Source: Thermincola carboxydiphila | Lineage (GTDB): Bacteria > Bacillota > Thermincolia > Thermincolales > UBA2595 | DNA length: 40,598 bases | Assembly: GCA_016841045.1 (NCBI GenBank) | Contig: JAENZX010000033.1 | Location: forward strand, 1 to 40,598 | Direction: 5' to 3' | Notes under the pieces: model-generated | What the model was told of the DNA's origin: nothing | Seen by the model: the letters and a program-made list of their open reading frames with translations, nothing else | Database searches by the model: none | Made by a program: the position numbers and the translations under genes | In this document: in pieces, positions 10,134 to 19,463 of the stretch | Layout of the letters: each line of letters starts with the position of its first letter | Numbering within the stretch: the first letter of the stretch is position 1

Positions 10134-11129
10134 TTGGTAAAAATGTATTACGACAGTGACGCAGATCTAAATTTACTGAAAGACAAAACTATCGCTGTGA
10201 TTGGTTATGGCAGTCAGGGCCATGCCCAGGCTCAAAACCTGAAAGACAGCGGGCTAAAAGTTATTATTGGCTTGCGTCCCGGCCGTCCTAACTGGGATGC
10301 TGCAGTAGAATATGGTTTCGAAGTAATGACCGTTGCAGAAGCAGCAGAAAAAGCCGATATCATTCAGATTCTTGTACCGGACGAAACCCAGGGTCAGATT
10401 TACAGGGACTACATTGCCCCACATATGACCGCCGGTAAAGTGCTTTGCTTCTCCCATGGCTTTAATATTCATTTCGGACAGATTGTACCCCCGGCGGACG
10501 TTGATGTAATTATGGCTGCTCCCAAGAGTCCAGGACACATGGTAAGAAGAATGTATCAGGATGGAGCAGGTGTCCCCGGTCTGGTTGCAGTTCACCAGGA
10601 TGCCACTGGAAAAGCAATGGCAATAGCACTGGCTTATGCCAAAGGCATTGGGTGCACAAGGGCAGGAGTATTTGAAACCAGCTTTAAGGAAGAAACAGAA
10701 ACTGACTTGTTTGGTGAGCAGGCAGTGCTTTGCGGTGGTGTAACTGAACTGGTTAAAGCAGGATTTGACACCCTTGTGGAAGCCGGCTACGCTCCCGAAA
10801 TGGCTTATTTCGAATGTCTGCATGAACTTAAGCTTATTGTGGACTTAATGTATGAAGGCGGCATGAGCTACATGAGATACAGTATTAGTGATACCGCTGA
10901 ATACGGTGATTATGTAACCGGTCCTCGCATCATTACAGATGATACCCGTGAAGAAATGAGGCAGGTACTGTACGAAATTCAGACAGGTCAGTTTGCCAGA
11001 GATTGGCTCCTTGAAAATAGTGTTAACCGCCCGGTATTTAATGCCCTGAGAAGACAGGGAGCCGAGCATGAGATAGAGGTAGTTGGTAAGAAGCTGCGGG
11101 AAATGATGCCTTGGCTTAAAAAGAAGTAA
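10134..11129 (+). CDS. ilvC: Ketol-acid reductoisomerase
   Basis: The enzyme isomerises and reduces acetolactate or acetohydroxybutyrate with NAD(P)H. I chose the TTG at 10134, one base after the ilvN stop and 9 bases after AAGGAGG, giving the typical N-terminus [15 protein letters not shown] and 331 residues, the length of short class I enzymes. The nucleotide-binding motif [10 protein letters not shown] is at residues 24-33, followed by the cofactor-specificity loop LRPGRPNW. Metal-binding acidic residues of the C-terminal knotted domain are present ([12 protein letters not shown]). The arrangement ilvB-ilvN-ilvC is standard. Confidence 0.97.
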   Translation: MVKMYYDSDADLNLLKDKTIAVIGYGSQGHAQAQNLKDSGLKVIIGLRPGRPNWDAAVEYGFEVMTVAEAAEKADIIQILVPDETQGQIYRDYIAPHMTAGKVLCFSHGFNIHFGQIVPPADVDVIMAAPKSPGHMVRRMYQDGAGVPGLVAVHQDATGKAMAIALAYAKGIGCTRAGVFETSFKEETETDLFGEQAVLCGGVTELVKAGFDTLVEAGYAPEMAYFECLHELKLIVDLMYEGGMSYMRYSISDTAEYGDYVTGPRIITDDTREEMRQVLYEIQTGQFARDWLLENSVNRPVFNALRRQGAEHEIEVVGKKLREMMPWLKKK

Positions 11130-11171
11130 TTACTGTTTAGACTAAAACAATGATGCAATATGATGAAAAAG

Positions 11172-11194
11172 AGGCCTCTTTCGCCAAGAGGCCT
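11172..11194 (+). other. Hairpin between ilvC and the second ilvB gene
   Basis: AGGCCTCTT (11172-11180) and AAGAGGCCT (11186-11194) form a perfect 9-bp stem with the loop TCGCC. A run of five A precedes the stem, but TAATTA rather than a T run follows it, so on the plus strand it is more likely an mRNA processing or stability element than a full terminator. A similar AAGAGGCC-TTAATTA string recurs just upstream of the cimA gene at 17424. Confidence 0.6.
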
Positions 11195-11223
11195 TAATTA
11201 TGAAGTGTTAGGGGGGATACGGA

Positions 11224-12891
11224 ATGAAAATGACAGCCGCAAAAGCTCTTTTACAGTGCTTAAAGGAGCAAGGGATAGATGTTGTTTTCGGCTATCCGGG
11301 AGGCAGCATTCTTCCTGTTTATGATGCTTTATGTGATTTTCCGGAAATACGACACGTGCTTGTACGGCATGAACAAGGGGCCGTACACGCGGCTGACGGG
11401 TATGCCAGGGTAACAGGTAAAGTTGGAGTCTGCATGGCTACTTCCGGACCGGGAGCTACTAACCTTGTTACAGGTATAGCCAATGCTTATATGGATTCCG
11501 TCCCCCTTGTAGTGATTACGGGTCAGGTAGCGACAACAATGGTCGGGACTGACGCTTTTCAGGAAGTTGATATTACCGGAATTACTATTCCTGTAACCAA
11601 ACATAATTATCTTGTCAAAAATGCAAATGAGATACCCCTTGCTGTAAAAAGGGCTTTTCACATAGCTTCTACAGGTAGGCCTGGACCGGTTCTAATTGAC
11701 CTGCCTAAAAACGTTTTGCAGGAAGAAATAACGTATACTAACCCAACTGATCTGAAACTCCTTGGATACAGACCTACATATAAAGGTCATAGATCACAGA
11801 TTCTTAATGCACGTGACTTGATTATGAAGGCCAAACGTCCATTGATTTACGCTGGTGGAGGAGTTGTGTCATCAGATGGTGCAAAATCTCTAAAAAAGCT
11901 GGCTGAAACAATTTCGGCTCCGGTGGTTACCACTTTAATGGGGATAGGCAGTTTCCCGGGGGACCATCGTTTGGCACTAGGGATGGTTGGCTTGCACGGG
12001 ACCAAATATGCCAATAAAGCGGTTACAGAATGTGATCTCTTAATTGCCCTTGGTGTACGGTTTGATGACAGGGTTGCTGTTGATTTTAAATCCTTTGCTC
12101 CTAATGCTAAGATAATACACGTTGACATCGATCCTGCTGAAATTGGGAAGAATGTTAGGGTTAATGTACCGCTGGTTGGTAATGTCAGTACTGTAATAGA
12201 GTCAATACTGGAAAACCTTAATAATAAACAAGAGGATGAGTGGCTTGAACTGATCGAAGAATGGAAGGCTGCGTATCCTCTAAGGTATGAGGCCGGTGTT
12301 GAGTTAAAACCACAGTTTGTTATTGAAACAATCAGGGAGCTGACTAACGGAGAAGCAATTTTAGTTACGGATGTTGGACAGAACCAAATGTGGGCCGCTC
12401 AGTACTATAAGGCTAAAGGACCTCGTACATTTATCAGTTCGGGGGGACTAGGCACTATGGGGTTTGGATTTCCGGCTGCCATAGGGGCCAAAATAGGCTC
12501 TCCGGAAAAGGATGTAATACTGATAACCGGCGACGGCGGTTTTCAGATGAATATGCAGGAATTTGGAACAGCAATGGAACAGGGGCTTTCTATTAAAATC
12601 ATAATTATTAACAATAGCAGCTTGGGAATGGTTCGGCAGCTTCAGAAATTTTATTGTGACGGTCGCTACAGTGCTATTAGTTTTCACAAAAACCCGGATT
12701 TTGTTAAATTTGCCGGTGTATATGATGCTTTGGGTCTTAGAGTCCGTGAGCCGGGAGAACTAAGGGGTGCTCTGGAACAAGCGCTCAGTACGGATGGGCC
12801 GGTTATCGTTGACTGTATTATTAGTGAGGAAGAAAACGTTTTTCCAATGGTTTTATCTGGGCGGCCATTAAATGAGCCCATTGAAGGATAA
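11224..12891 (+). CDS. ilvB: Second acetolactate synthase-type large subunit, divergent active site
   Basis: At 555 residues it is a full-length homologue of the upstream IlvB. It retains the ThDP glutamate (E50 in RHEQGA), [11 protein letters not shown] and the GDGGFQMN cofactor motif. It differs where substrate choice is set: LGMVRQLQ replaces LGMVRQWQ, so Leu473 (codon CTT at 12640) replaces the conserved Trp. The C-terminal lid reads [12 protein letters not shown] instead of [12 protein letters not shown]. In E. coli AHAS II this Trp (W464) gives preference for 2-ketobutyrate, and Trp-to-Leu changes also give herbicide resistance in plants. I infer an enzyme biased to acetolactate, or with another keto-acid role. 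Its start follows AGGGGGG, and leuA follows directly. Confidence 0.93.
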   Translation: MKMTAAKALLQCLKEQGIDVVFGYPGGSILPVYDALCDFPEIRHVLVRHEQGAVHAADGYARVTGKVGVCMATSGPGATNLVTGIANAYMDSVPLVVITGQVATTMVGTDAFQEVDITGITIPVTKHNYLVKNANEIPLAVKRAFHIASTGRPGPVLIDLPKNVLQEEITYTNPTDLKLLGYRPTYKGHRSQILNARDLIMKAKRPLIYAGGGVVSSDGAKSLKKLAETISAPVVTTLMGIGSFPGDHRLALGMVGLHGTKYANKAVTECDLLIALGVRFDDRVAVDFKSFAPNAKIIHVDIDPAEIGKNVRVNVPLVGNVSTVIESILENLNNKQEDEWLELIEEWKAAYPLRYEAGVELKPQFVIETIRELTNGEAILVTDVGQNQMWAAQYYKAKGPRTFISSGGLGTMGFGFPAAIGAKIGSPEKDVILITGDGGFQMNMQEFGTAMEQGLSIKIIIINNSSLGMVRQLQKFYCDGRYSAISFHKNPDFVKFAGVYDALGLRVREPGELRGALEQALSTDGPVIVDCIISEEENVFPMVLSGRPLNEPIEG

Positions 12892-12934
12892 AAGCTTTAG
12901 AATTGAAGGGATTTACCGTAAAGGGGGGAATGGA

Positions 12935-14494
12935 ATGAACAATCGGGTATGGGTATTTGATACCACCCTGAGGGATGGTGAACAGTCGCCGGGAGTGAGT
13001 CTTAATACTCAGGAAAAGCTGGATATAGCCAGGCAGCTGCAGAAACTCGGTGTGGACATCATTGAGGCTGGCTTTCCGATAGCCTCTGTAGGCGATTTTG
13101 AAGCAGTGAAACTGGTCGCCCAGAATGTCAAAGGTGCAGCTATTGCAGGATTGGCCCGAACTTCCTTTGATGATATAGACCGGGCATGGGAAGCTATTAA
13201 GTATGCTGAACAGGCCAGGATTCATACGTTTATTGCTACTTCAGATATACACCTTAAGCATAAACTCAAATTGACCAGGGAACAGGTTCTTGAGGCAGCA
13301 GTTGCAGCGGTAAAACATGCAAAAAAATATACATCGGATGTTGAGTTTTCTGCAGAAGATTCCTTTAGAAGTGACCTCGATTTTCTCTGCCAGGTAGTAG
13401 AAGCTGTTATTTCCGCCGGTGCTACAACCGTCAACATTCCCGATACTGTTGGATATGCCACCCCTGTGGAATATGGGGAATTTATAAGGGATATTATTGC
13501 TAAGGTTCCTAATGTAGATAAGACAATAATCAGTGTACACTGTCACAATGACCTGGGGATGGCTGTGGCTAACTCTCTTGCGGCAGTAACCAATGGGGCC
13601 AGGCAGGTTGAGTGTACCATAAACGGTATAGGTGAGCGGGCCGGTAATGCCTCGCTGGAAGAAGTCGTTATGGCTATTTATACAAGAAACAAGTTTTATG
13701 ATGTTTATACCAATATTAATAAAGAGGAAATTTACCGTACCAGTCGTCTGGTTAGCAGCCTGACTGGTATGAAGGTACAGCCTAATAAAGCCATAGTGGG
13801 GAAAAATGCTTTTGCCCATGAATCCGGTATTCATCAGGATGGGGTTTTAAAGGAACGCTCTACCTATGAAATAATGAATCCTAAAATGATAGGACTCAAT
13901 ATCAATAATATTGTCCTGGGTAAACATTCGGGACGTCATGCTATCAAGGACCGGTTATTGGAATTGGGATATAACCTTTCTAATGAGGAAATTGATAAGA
14001 CATTTGTAAAATTTAAAGCTCTTACCGACAAGAAAAAAGAGTTTAAAGATGAGGACCTTATTGCTATAGTGGAAAATGAAGTTCTTACGGTTCCGGAAAC
14101 ATACAAACTTGAGTACCTCCATATCTCCAGCGGAACAAGAATGATTCCAACAGCAACCGTAAGGCTTGAGAGGAACGGGGAGATGGTTGAGGAAGCTGCG
14201 TGCGGCGATGGACCCGTAGATGCCATTTACAAGGCTATAGATAAACTAACAGGTATGTCTTGTACCCTTCACCAGTATAACATTAATGCTGTCACAGGCG
14301 GAAAAGATGCACTGGGGGAAGTTACCGTCAAGATTCAGCCAAATGGCGGAAATAAAAAGGTATACCTTGGTAGAGGAGTCAGTACGGATGTACTTGAAGC
14401 CAGCGCCAAAGCATACCTTAATGCTGGAAATAAGATAGCTTTTGCTCAGATGGAAGACGGGGGAATGGACCAAGAGCCTAAATCAGGTGTTTAA
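12935..14494 (+). CDS. leuA: 2-Isopropylmalate synthase
   Basis: The enzyme condenses 2-ketoisovalerate with acetyl-CoA, the first committed step to leucine. The ATG at 12935 follows AAGGGGGG and gives the N-terminus [20 protein letters not shown], with the metal- and substrate-binding DTTLRDGEQ motif; the product is 519 residues. An in-frame ATG 63 bases upstream overlaps the end of the second ilvB and is not needed. [13 protein letters not shown] and [14 protein letters not shown] motifs are visible in the barrel, and the C-terminal ~130 residues form the regulatory LeuA dimer domain that binds leucine. It is closely related in sequence to the operon's last gene, cimA. Confidence 0.95.
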   Translation: MNNRVWVFDTTLRDGEQSPGVSLNTQEKLDIARQLQKLGVDIIEAGFPIASVGDFEAVKLVAQNVKGAAIAGLARTSFDDIDRAWEAIKYAEQARIHTFIATSDIHLKHKLKLTREQVLEAAVAAVKHAKKYTSDVEFSAEDSFRSDLDFLCQVVEAVISAGATTVNIPDTVGYATPVEYGEFIRDIIAKVPNVDKTIISVHCHNDLGMAVANSLAAVTNGARQVECTINGIGERAGNASLEEVVMAIYTRNKFYDVYTNINKEEIYRTSRLVSSLTGMKVQPNKAIVGKNAFAHESGIHQDGVLKERSTYEIMNPKMIGLNINNIVLGKHSGRHAIKDRLLELGYNLSNEEIDKTFVKFKALTDKKKEFKDEDLIAIVENEVLTVPETYKLEYLHISSGTRMIPTATVRLERNGEMVEEAACGDGPVDAIYKAIDKLTGMSCTLHQYNINAVTGGKDALGEVTVKIQPNGGNKKVYLGRGVSTDVLEASAKAYLNAGNKIAFAQMEDGGMDQEPKSGV

Positions 14495-14533
14495 TAACAG
14501 GTAATTATAAATAAAGGTAGAGAGGTGATTTAA

Positions 14534-15799
14534 ATGGGGATGACAATAACAGAAAAAATACTGGCTGCTCATGCCGGTAAAGCTTCGGTTGCGCCAGGCG
14601 AGCTGATTAATTGTAAACTGGATGTAGTACTTGGAAATGATATAACAGCTCCTGTAGCTATCAAAGAATTTGAAAAGATCGGGGTTCCTGAAGTTTACGA
14701 TAAGGAAAAGGTTGTACTTGTACCTGATCATTTCACGCCTAATAAAGACATTAAATCAGCTGAACAGGCTAAGATTCTCCGCGATTTTGCCAAAAAGCAG
14801 GGGCTGACCAACTATTTTGAGGTTGGCAAAATGGGAATTGAGCACTGTCTTCTGCCCGAACAGGGAATAGTTTTGCCAGGTGACTGCATAATTGGCGCGG
14901 ATTCCCATACCTGTACTTACGGGGCACTGGGGGCCTTCTCAACCGGTGTCGGTAGTACAGATATGGCGGCTGCTATGGCTTCCGGTGAAGTTTGGTTTAA
15001 AGTACCTGAATCAATCAAGTTTGTTTACAACGGAGAACAATTAAATGAGTGGGTCAGCGGCAAAGACCTGATTCTTTACACAATAGGTGATATCGGCGTT
15101 GACGGCGCCCTTTATGAAGCCATGGAATTTACGGGCCCTGCAATACGCAACCTTTCCATGGACGGCAGGTTTTCAATGGCCAATATGGCTATCGAAGCCG
15201 GAGGAAAGAACGGTATCATAGAAGCTGACCAGACCACCATTGATTATGTGGAAGCAAGAGCTAAGCGTCCTTACAAAGTATATAAGAGTGATGAGGATGC
15301 CAAATACGAAAGAGTTATCGAATATGATGTCGCTGATATCGAGCCTCAGGTTGCTTTCCCCCACTTACCCGAAAATACTAAAGGAATCAGTGAAGTGGGT
15401 ACAGTGGAGATTGACCAGTCTGTCATCGGTTCGTGTACTAACGGCAGGATTGAAGACCTGAGAATTGCAGCTAAAGTACTAAAGGGGCATGAGGTGCACC
15501 CGGACGTCAGGCTGGTAGTTTTCCCTGGGACTCAACAAATTTATAAACAGGCGATGCTGGAAGGTCTTTTTGAAGTTTTCGTAGACGCAGGAGCTGCTAT
15601 AAGCACACCCACCTGCGGACCCTGCCTGGGTGGTCATATGGGTATTTTAGCTAAAGGTGAACGGGCAATTGCCACTACCAACCGCAACTTTGTTGGTCGG
15701 ATGGGTAGTCCCGAGAGTGAAGTATACCTGTCTAACCCCGCTGTTGCAGCAGCATCGGCTATTCTTGGCCGTATTGCCAGTCCAGAGGAGGTGGAATAG
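14534..15799 (+). CDS. leuC: 3-Isopropylmalate dehydratase, large subunit
   Basis: The 421-residue product is an aconitase-family protein of the shorter type common in Clostridia and archaea. The [4Fe-4S] ligands are in GSCTNGR and TCGPCLGG in the second half, with [13 protein letters not shown] upstream. With LeuD it isomerises 2-isopropylmalate to 3-isopropylmalate. Because a citramalate synthase gene ends the same operon, the enzyme probably also handles citramalate. ATG 14534 follows GAGAGGTGA; leuD begins on the base after its stop codon. Confidence 0.95.
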   Translation: MGMTITEKILAAHAGKASVAPGELINCKLDVVLGNDITAPVAIKEFEKIGVPEVYDKEKVVLVPDHFTPNKDIKSAEQAKILRDFAKKQGLTNYFEVGKMGIEHCLLPEQGIVLPGDCIIGADSHTCTYGALGAFSTGVGSTDMAAAMASGEVWFKVPESIKFVYNGEQLNEWVSGKDLILYTIGDIGVDGALYEAMEFTGPAIRNLSMDGRFSMANMAIEAGGKNGIIEADQTTIDYVEARAKRPYKVYKSDEDAKYERVIEYDVADIEPQVAFPHLPENTKGISEVGTVEIDQSVIGSCTNGRIEDLRIAAKVLKGHEVHPDVRLVVFPGTQQIYKQAMLEGLFEVFVDAGAAISTPTCGPCLGGHMGILAKGERAIATTNRNFVGRMGSPESEVYLSNPAVAAASAILGRIASPEEVE

Positions 15800-16294
15800 A
15801 TGGAATTTAAGGGACGTACATGGAAGTTTGGTGCGGATGTTGATACAGATGCCATTATTCCGGCCCGCTATTTAAATACTACTGATCCTGCAGAACTTGC
15901 TGCTCATTGTATGGAAGATGCAGACCCCGATTTCCCTAACAAGGTTAAGTCAGGGGATATAATTATTGCCGAAAAGAATTTCGGCTGTGGCAGTTCACGG
16001 GAACATGCCCCTATCTGCATAAAGGCGGCAGGTGTATCTTGCGTTATTGCCAAGTCCTTTGCCAGGATTTTTTACCGGAATTCCTTTAATATCGGCCTGC
16101 CAATACTTGAATCTCCTGAAGCAGTTGATGGTATTGACGAAGGAGATGAGGTACGAGTCGATGTTGATAATGGTATTATCTACAACCTGACAAAAGGAAC
16201 GAGTTTTAAATCAACTGCTATTCCTCCTTTTATGCAGGAACTCATTGATGCCGGTGGGCTGATAAATTTTGTGCGGAGGAGGCTTAACAGTTAA
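15800..16294 (+). CDS. leuD: 3-Isopropylmalate dehydratase, small subunit
   Basis: This 164-residue swivel-domain subunit begins [24 protein letters not shown] and contains [12 protein letters not shown], both typical of the short LeuD type that partners the ~420-residue LeuC. It starts immediately after the leuC stop, using a GAGGAGG site inside the leuC end, and its TAA overlaps the leuB ATG by one base. This tight coupling suits subunits needed in equal amounts. Confidence 0.96.
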   Translation: MEFKGRTWKFGADVDTDAIIPARYLNTTDPAELAAHCMEDADPDFPNKVKSGDIIIAEKNFGCGSSREHAPICIKAAGVSCVIAKSFARIFYRNSFNIGLPILESPEAVDGIDEGDEVRVDVDNGIIYNLTKGTSFKSTAIPPFMQELIDAGGLINFVRRRLNS

Positions 16295-17364
16295 TGTTTA
16301 AAATTGCCGTATTACCAGGCGACGGTATTGGAGCGGAAATTGTACCTGAAGCCGTTAAAGTGTTAGAAGTTGTTGGAAAAAAATTCGGCCACTCTTTTGA
16401 TTTTACCGAAGGGCTTATAGGGGGAGCCGCTATTGATGCGGTAGGTGTACCTCTCCCTGAAGACACTCTTAAACTATGTAAAAGCAGTCATGCTGTACTT
16501 TTAGGAGCCATCGGAGGACCTAAGTGGGATACTCTGCCGGTTCACCTTAGGCCTGAAGCCGGTGCGCTGCTGCCACTTAGAAAAGCTCTGGGTCTTTATG
16601 CAAATCTTCGTCCAGCAACGTTGTATAATTCTCTTTTAGAGGCGTCAACCCTCAAAAAAGAAGTTATTGAAGGTATTGATATAATGGTTATCAGAGAACT
16701 TACGGGTGGACTTTATTTTGGTGAGAAGAAGCGGGAAAAAACACCTGAAGGGCAGATTGCTGTTGATACTCTTGTTTACAGTACTGAGGAAATCAAGCGT
16801 ATTGCCCGTTTAGGATTTGAAATTGCCATGAAGCGTAAAAAGGTTCTTCATTCAGTGGACAAGGCAAATGTACTCGAAAGTTCCCGGTTATGGCGAGAAA
16901 CAGTTACTGAAATGTCTGCAGAATTTCCAGAAGTCGAACTTATACATATGTATGTGGATAATTGTGCAATGCAGTTAGTACGCTGGCCAAAACAGTTTGA
17001 CGTAATTGTTACTGAAAATATGTTTGGTGACATTCTTACAGATCAGGCTTCTATGCTTACAGGTTCAATAGGAATGCTTCCTTCCGCCAGTCTTGGAGGG
17101 CAGGTTGGCCTCTATGAACCCAGCCATGGTTCAGCGCCTGACATAGCAGGTCAGAAAAAAGCTAACCCTTTGGCGACAATACTGTCAGCGGCTATGATGC
17201 TAAGGTATGCCTTTGATCTTAGCAAAGAGGCGCAAATTATTGAGGACGCAGTTGTTAAAGTGCTGGAACTAGGGTTTCGTACTCCGGACATCATGAAAGA
17301 GGGTTTTAAACTGGTTAACACTGAAGAAATGGGAGACAGAGTAGCAGAACAGATTGGCGCTTAA
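16294..17364 (+). CDS. leuB: 3-Isopropylmalate dehydrogenase
   Basis: The 356-residue enzyme oxidatively decarboxylates 3-isopropylmalate with NAD. The N-terminus [29 protein letters not shown], the [11 protein letters not shown] substrate loop, the [11 protein letters not shown] and [11 protein letters not shown] metal-ligand regions and the NAD-binding [13 protein letters not shown] are all present. Translation is coupled to leuD through TAATG. In the citramalate route the same enzyme can turn methylmalate into 2-ketobutyrate, which would serve the neighbouring cimA. Confidence 0.96.
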   Translation: MFKIAVLPGDGIGAEIVPEAVKVLEVVGKKFGHSFDFTEGLIGGAAIDAVGVPLPEDTLKLCKSSHAVLLGAIGGPKWDTLPVHLRPEAGALLPLRKALGLYANLRPATLYNSLLEASTLKKEVIEGIDIMVIRELTGGLYFGEKKREKTPEGQIAVDTLVYSTEEIKRIARLGFEIAMKRKKVLHSVDKANVLESSRLWRETVTEMSAEFPEVELIHMYVDNCAMQLVRWPKQFDVIVTENMFGDILTDQASMLTGSIGMLPSASLGGQVGLYEPSHGSAPDIAGQKKANPLATILSAAMMLRYAFDLSKEAQIIEDAVVKVLELGFRTPDIMKEGFKLVNTEEMGDRVAEQIGA

Positions 17365-17400
17365 ATAGTGGGTAGTGGGTAGGGGTAGTGAGTAGATAGT
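17365..17400 (+). repeat. TAGTGGGTAGTG-family repeat copy
   Basis: Directly after the leuB stop the sequence is a degenerate run of AGTGGGTAGTGGGTAG-type units, purine-rich and without an obvious complement in the same gap. It is the simplest of the dispersed copies seen here. Confidence 0.65.
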
Positions 17401-17448
17401 ACCCTAAATTGTTTACTCGTGGCAAGAGGCCATTAATTAAGGAGTTAA

Positions 17449-19044
17449 ATGATTATGAAAAATGTAACAATATATGACACTACTTTGCGGGATGGGACCC
17501 AGGGCGAAGGAATTTCACTGTCGGTGGATGACAAGCTTAAAATAGCCATTAGGCTCGATAAGATGGGAGTTCACTATATTGAAGGCGGGTGGCCTGGTTC
17601 TAATCCTAAGGATATAGAGTTTTTTGAAAGAATAAGCCAAGAGGAGCTGGAACAAGCCAAAATAGTTGCTTTTGGCAGCACTTGCCGTCCCGGGGTGTCT
17701 CCCGAAGAAGACGCGGGGTTTCAGGTGCTGTTATCATCCGGTGTAAAGGCTGCCGCAATTGTTGGCAAGAGTTGGGATTTTCATGTGACTCATGCCCTTA
17801 AAACGACCCTCGAAGAAAACATTAGGATGATCAGCGAATCTGTCAAATGTCTTAAATCAAAGGGCTTTGAGGTCTTTTATGATGCTGAGCACTTTTTCGA
17901 TGGTTATAAGAAGAATCCAGGTTATACCATGCAGACAATTCTGGCTGCCCAGGAGGCGGGTGCGGATTTAATTTGTCTGTGTGATACCAATGGTGGAAGT
18001 ATGCCATTTGAGATAGCGGAAATTGTTGGGAATGTAGTCAAGCAATTACAGGTTCCGGTTGGTATTCATGCCCATAACGATGGAGAGTTAGCTGTGGCCA
18101 ATTCTCTTATGGCGGTTACGGCAGGAGCAGTTCAGATTCAGGGTACTATAAATGGTTTTGGAGAGCGGTGCGGTAACGCCAATCTTTGTTCCGTAATACC
18201 TAACCTGGTATTTAAAATGGGTTGTGAATGTATTGCCGAAGAGAAAATCGCTGGCTTGACTGAACTTTCCCGTTATGTTAATGAGTTAGCAAATAAGGTT
18301 CCAAACCCACATCTTCCGTATGTCGGAAACAGTGCTTTTGCTCATAAGGGAGGGATTCATGTCAGCGCCCTTCTTAAAAACCCCGAAACGTATGAGCATA
18401 TCCAACCCGAAAAGGTTGGGAATGTCAGGCGAGTACTGGTTTCAGAACTGTCAGGCATGAGCAACATTATTTACAAAGCAGAAGAACTTCAGCTTGATGT
18501 GGATCTAAACAATACCAATCCTGAGACCAAAGCTGTACTGCAGCAAATAAAAGATCTTGAACACCAGGGGTACCAGTTTGAAGGTGCGGAGGGCTCCTTT
18601 GAACTGCTTTTAAGGAAAGGTTTTAACGGATATCATGAACCCTTCACTCTTGAGAACTTAAGAGTAATCCTCGAGAAGCGGGAAGACAAAGAAATTACTT
18701 CAGAAGCAATCATAAAGATGCGGGTTGGTAACGAAGTTGTACATACTGCTGCGGAAGGCAACGGTCCTGTCAACGCTATTGATAACGCTTTAAGAAAAGC
18801 CCTGGAGAGCTTCTACCCCGAAATCTGTGACATGAAGTTGGCAGACTATAAGGTAAGGGTTCTGGATGAGGACAGAGGGACCACATCATCGGTCCGGGTA
18901 CTTATTGAAACTCATGATAAGCATGATTCATGGGGAACTGTCGGGGTTTCCGGAAACATTATTGAAGCAAGCTGGCAGGCTTTAGTTGATAGTATTGCTT
19001 ACGGACTTATAAAAAAGAAAAGAAGCAGCAAAAAGGAGGCTTAG
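17449..19044 (+). CDS. cimA: Citramalate synthase
   Basis: The 531-residue protein is a LeuA-family aldolase with [12 protein letters not shown] at the N-terminus and [11 protein letters not shown] shortly after, the form typical of citramalate synthases (CimA, ~530 residues) rather than isopropylmalate synthases. [13 protein letters not shown] and [14 protein letters not shown] mark the barrel, and a LeuA-type regulatory domain ends the protein. It condenses pyruvate and acetyl-CoA to citramalate, giving 2-ketobutyrate for isoleucine through LeuCD and LeuB. ATG 17449 is 4 bases after AAGGAG; an in-frame ATG at 17455 is 10 bases after it and equally plausible. It is the last operon gene, and its stop codon lies in the loop of a terminator. 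Confidence 0.93.
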   Translation: MIMKNVTIYDTTLRDGTQGEGISLSVDDKLKIAIRLDKMGVHYIEGGWPGSNPKDIEFFERISQEELEQAKIVAFGSTCRPGVSPEEDAGFQVLLSSGVKAAAIVGKSWDFHVTHALKTTLEENIRMISESVKCLKSKGFEVFYDAEHFFDGYKKNPGYTMQTILAAQEAGADLICLCDTNGGSMPFEIAEIVGNVVKQLQVPVGIHAHNDGELAVANSLMAVTAGAVQIQGTINGFGERCGNANLCSVIPNLVFKMGCECIAEEKIAGLTELSRYVNELANKVPNPHLPYVGNSAFAHKGGIHVSALLKNPETYEHIQPEKVGNVRRVLVSELSGMSNIIYKAEELQLDVDLNNTNPETKAVLQQIKDLEHQGYQFEGAEGSFELLLRKGFNGYHEPFTLENLRVILEKREDKEITSEAIIKMRVGNEVVHTAAEGNGPVNAIDNALRKALESFYPEICDMKLADYKVRVLDEDRGTTSSVRVLIETHDKHDSWGTVGVSGNIIEASWQALVDSIAYGLIKKKRSSKKEA

Positions 19045-19057
19045 GCCTTCTTTTTTT
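19033..19057 (+). terminator. Intrinsic terminator overlapping the cimA stop codon
   Basis: AAGGAGGC (19033-19040) pairs with GCCTTCTT (19045-19052), with one G-U pair, around the loop TTAG, and a T run follows. The TAG in the loop (19042-19044) is the cimA stop codon, so a terminating ribosome would cover the hairpin. Confidence 0.8.
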
Positions 19058-19082
19058 ATGACAAAGCGTTATCCAATATTAT

Positions 19083-19109
19083 GCAGATACACTAGTATCT
19101 GCTTTTTTT
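19083..19109 (+). terminator. Second, tandem operon terminator
   Basis: GCAGATAC (19083-19090) and GTATCTGC (19095-19102) form a perfect 8-bp stem around ACTA, followed by seven T. It lies 26 bases after the first terminator and backs it up. Confidence 0.93.
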
Positions 19110-19186
19110 GTTTTATCCAGTTTAAATTAAGGTGTAAACGGTAGAATACACAGGTTTGTCGGTGACCAAAAAAATGAACAACCATT

Positions 19187-19223
19187 CGGTTAAAATTGTC
19201 CCGGTAAATTTACATTTTAACCG
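19187..19223. promoter_or_regulatory. Inverted repeat upstream of acs, possible operator
   Basis: CGGTTAAAAT (19187-19196) and ATTTTAACCG (19214-19223) are perfect 10-base inverted arms with a 17-base spacer. There is no T run. It lies in the 419-base gap between the operon terminators and acs, upstream of a weak promoter candidate. Two smaller inverted repeats follow: AAAAG/CTTTT at 19235-19246 and GACTA/TAGTC at 19250-19264. A regulator-binding site is my inference; no known operator consensus is matched. Confidence 0.45.
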
Positions 19224-19339
19224 TTTGGATTTACAAAAGGGCTTTTCGCGACTAAAAAATAGTCATGTACAAAACAGTTGTATTAGAATGTAACTACAAG
19301 ATAGCAATAAGGTGAATCGGTAGTGCAGTTAGGGATTAG

Positions 19340-19368
19340 TTGCATTGCAATACGTGAAAATATATACT
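19340..19368 (+). promoter_or_regulatory. Candidate promoter for acs
   Basis: TTGCAT (19340-19345) and TATACT (19363-19368) are 17 bases apart. The -10 is a good match and the -35 a weak one. It would give a leader of about 90 bases, containing an eight-G run at 19379-19386, before acs. Confidence 0.4.
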
Positions 19369-19463
19369 CCAACAAAAAGGGGGGGGCAATCAAATTTACA
19401 TAATAGTTTTTTTGAGAATGGTTGAGACTATGTTTTTAAATTAGTTCTGAGGAGGAAGTATAA

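Noticed and set aside
10254-10823. 189-codon minus-strand open frame inside ilvC
   Set aside because: It is fully covered by ilvC, a complete recognisable enzyme, and has no ribosome binding site.
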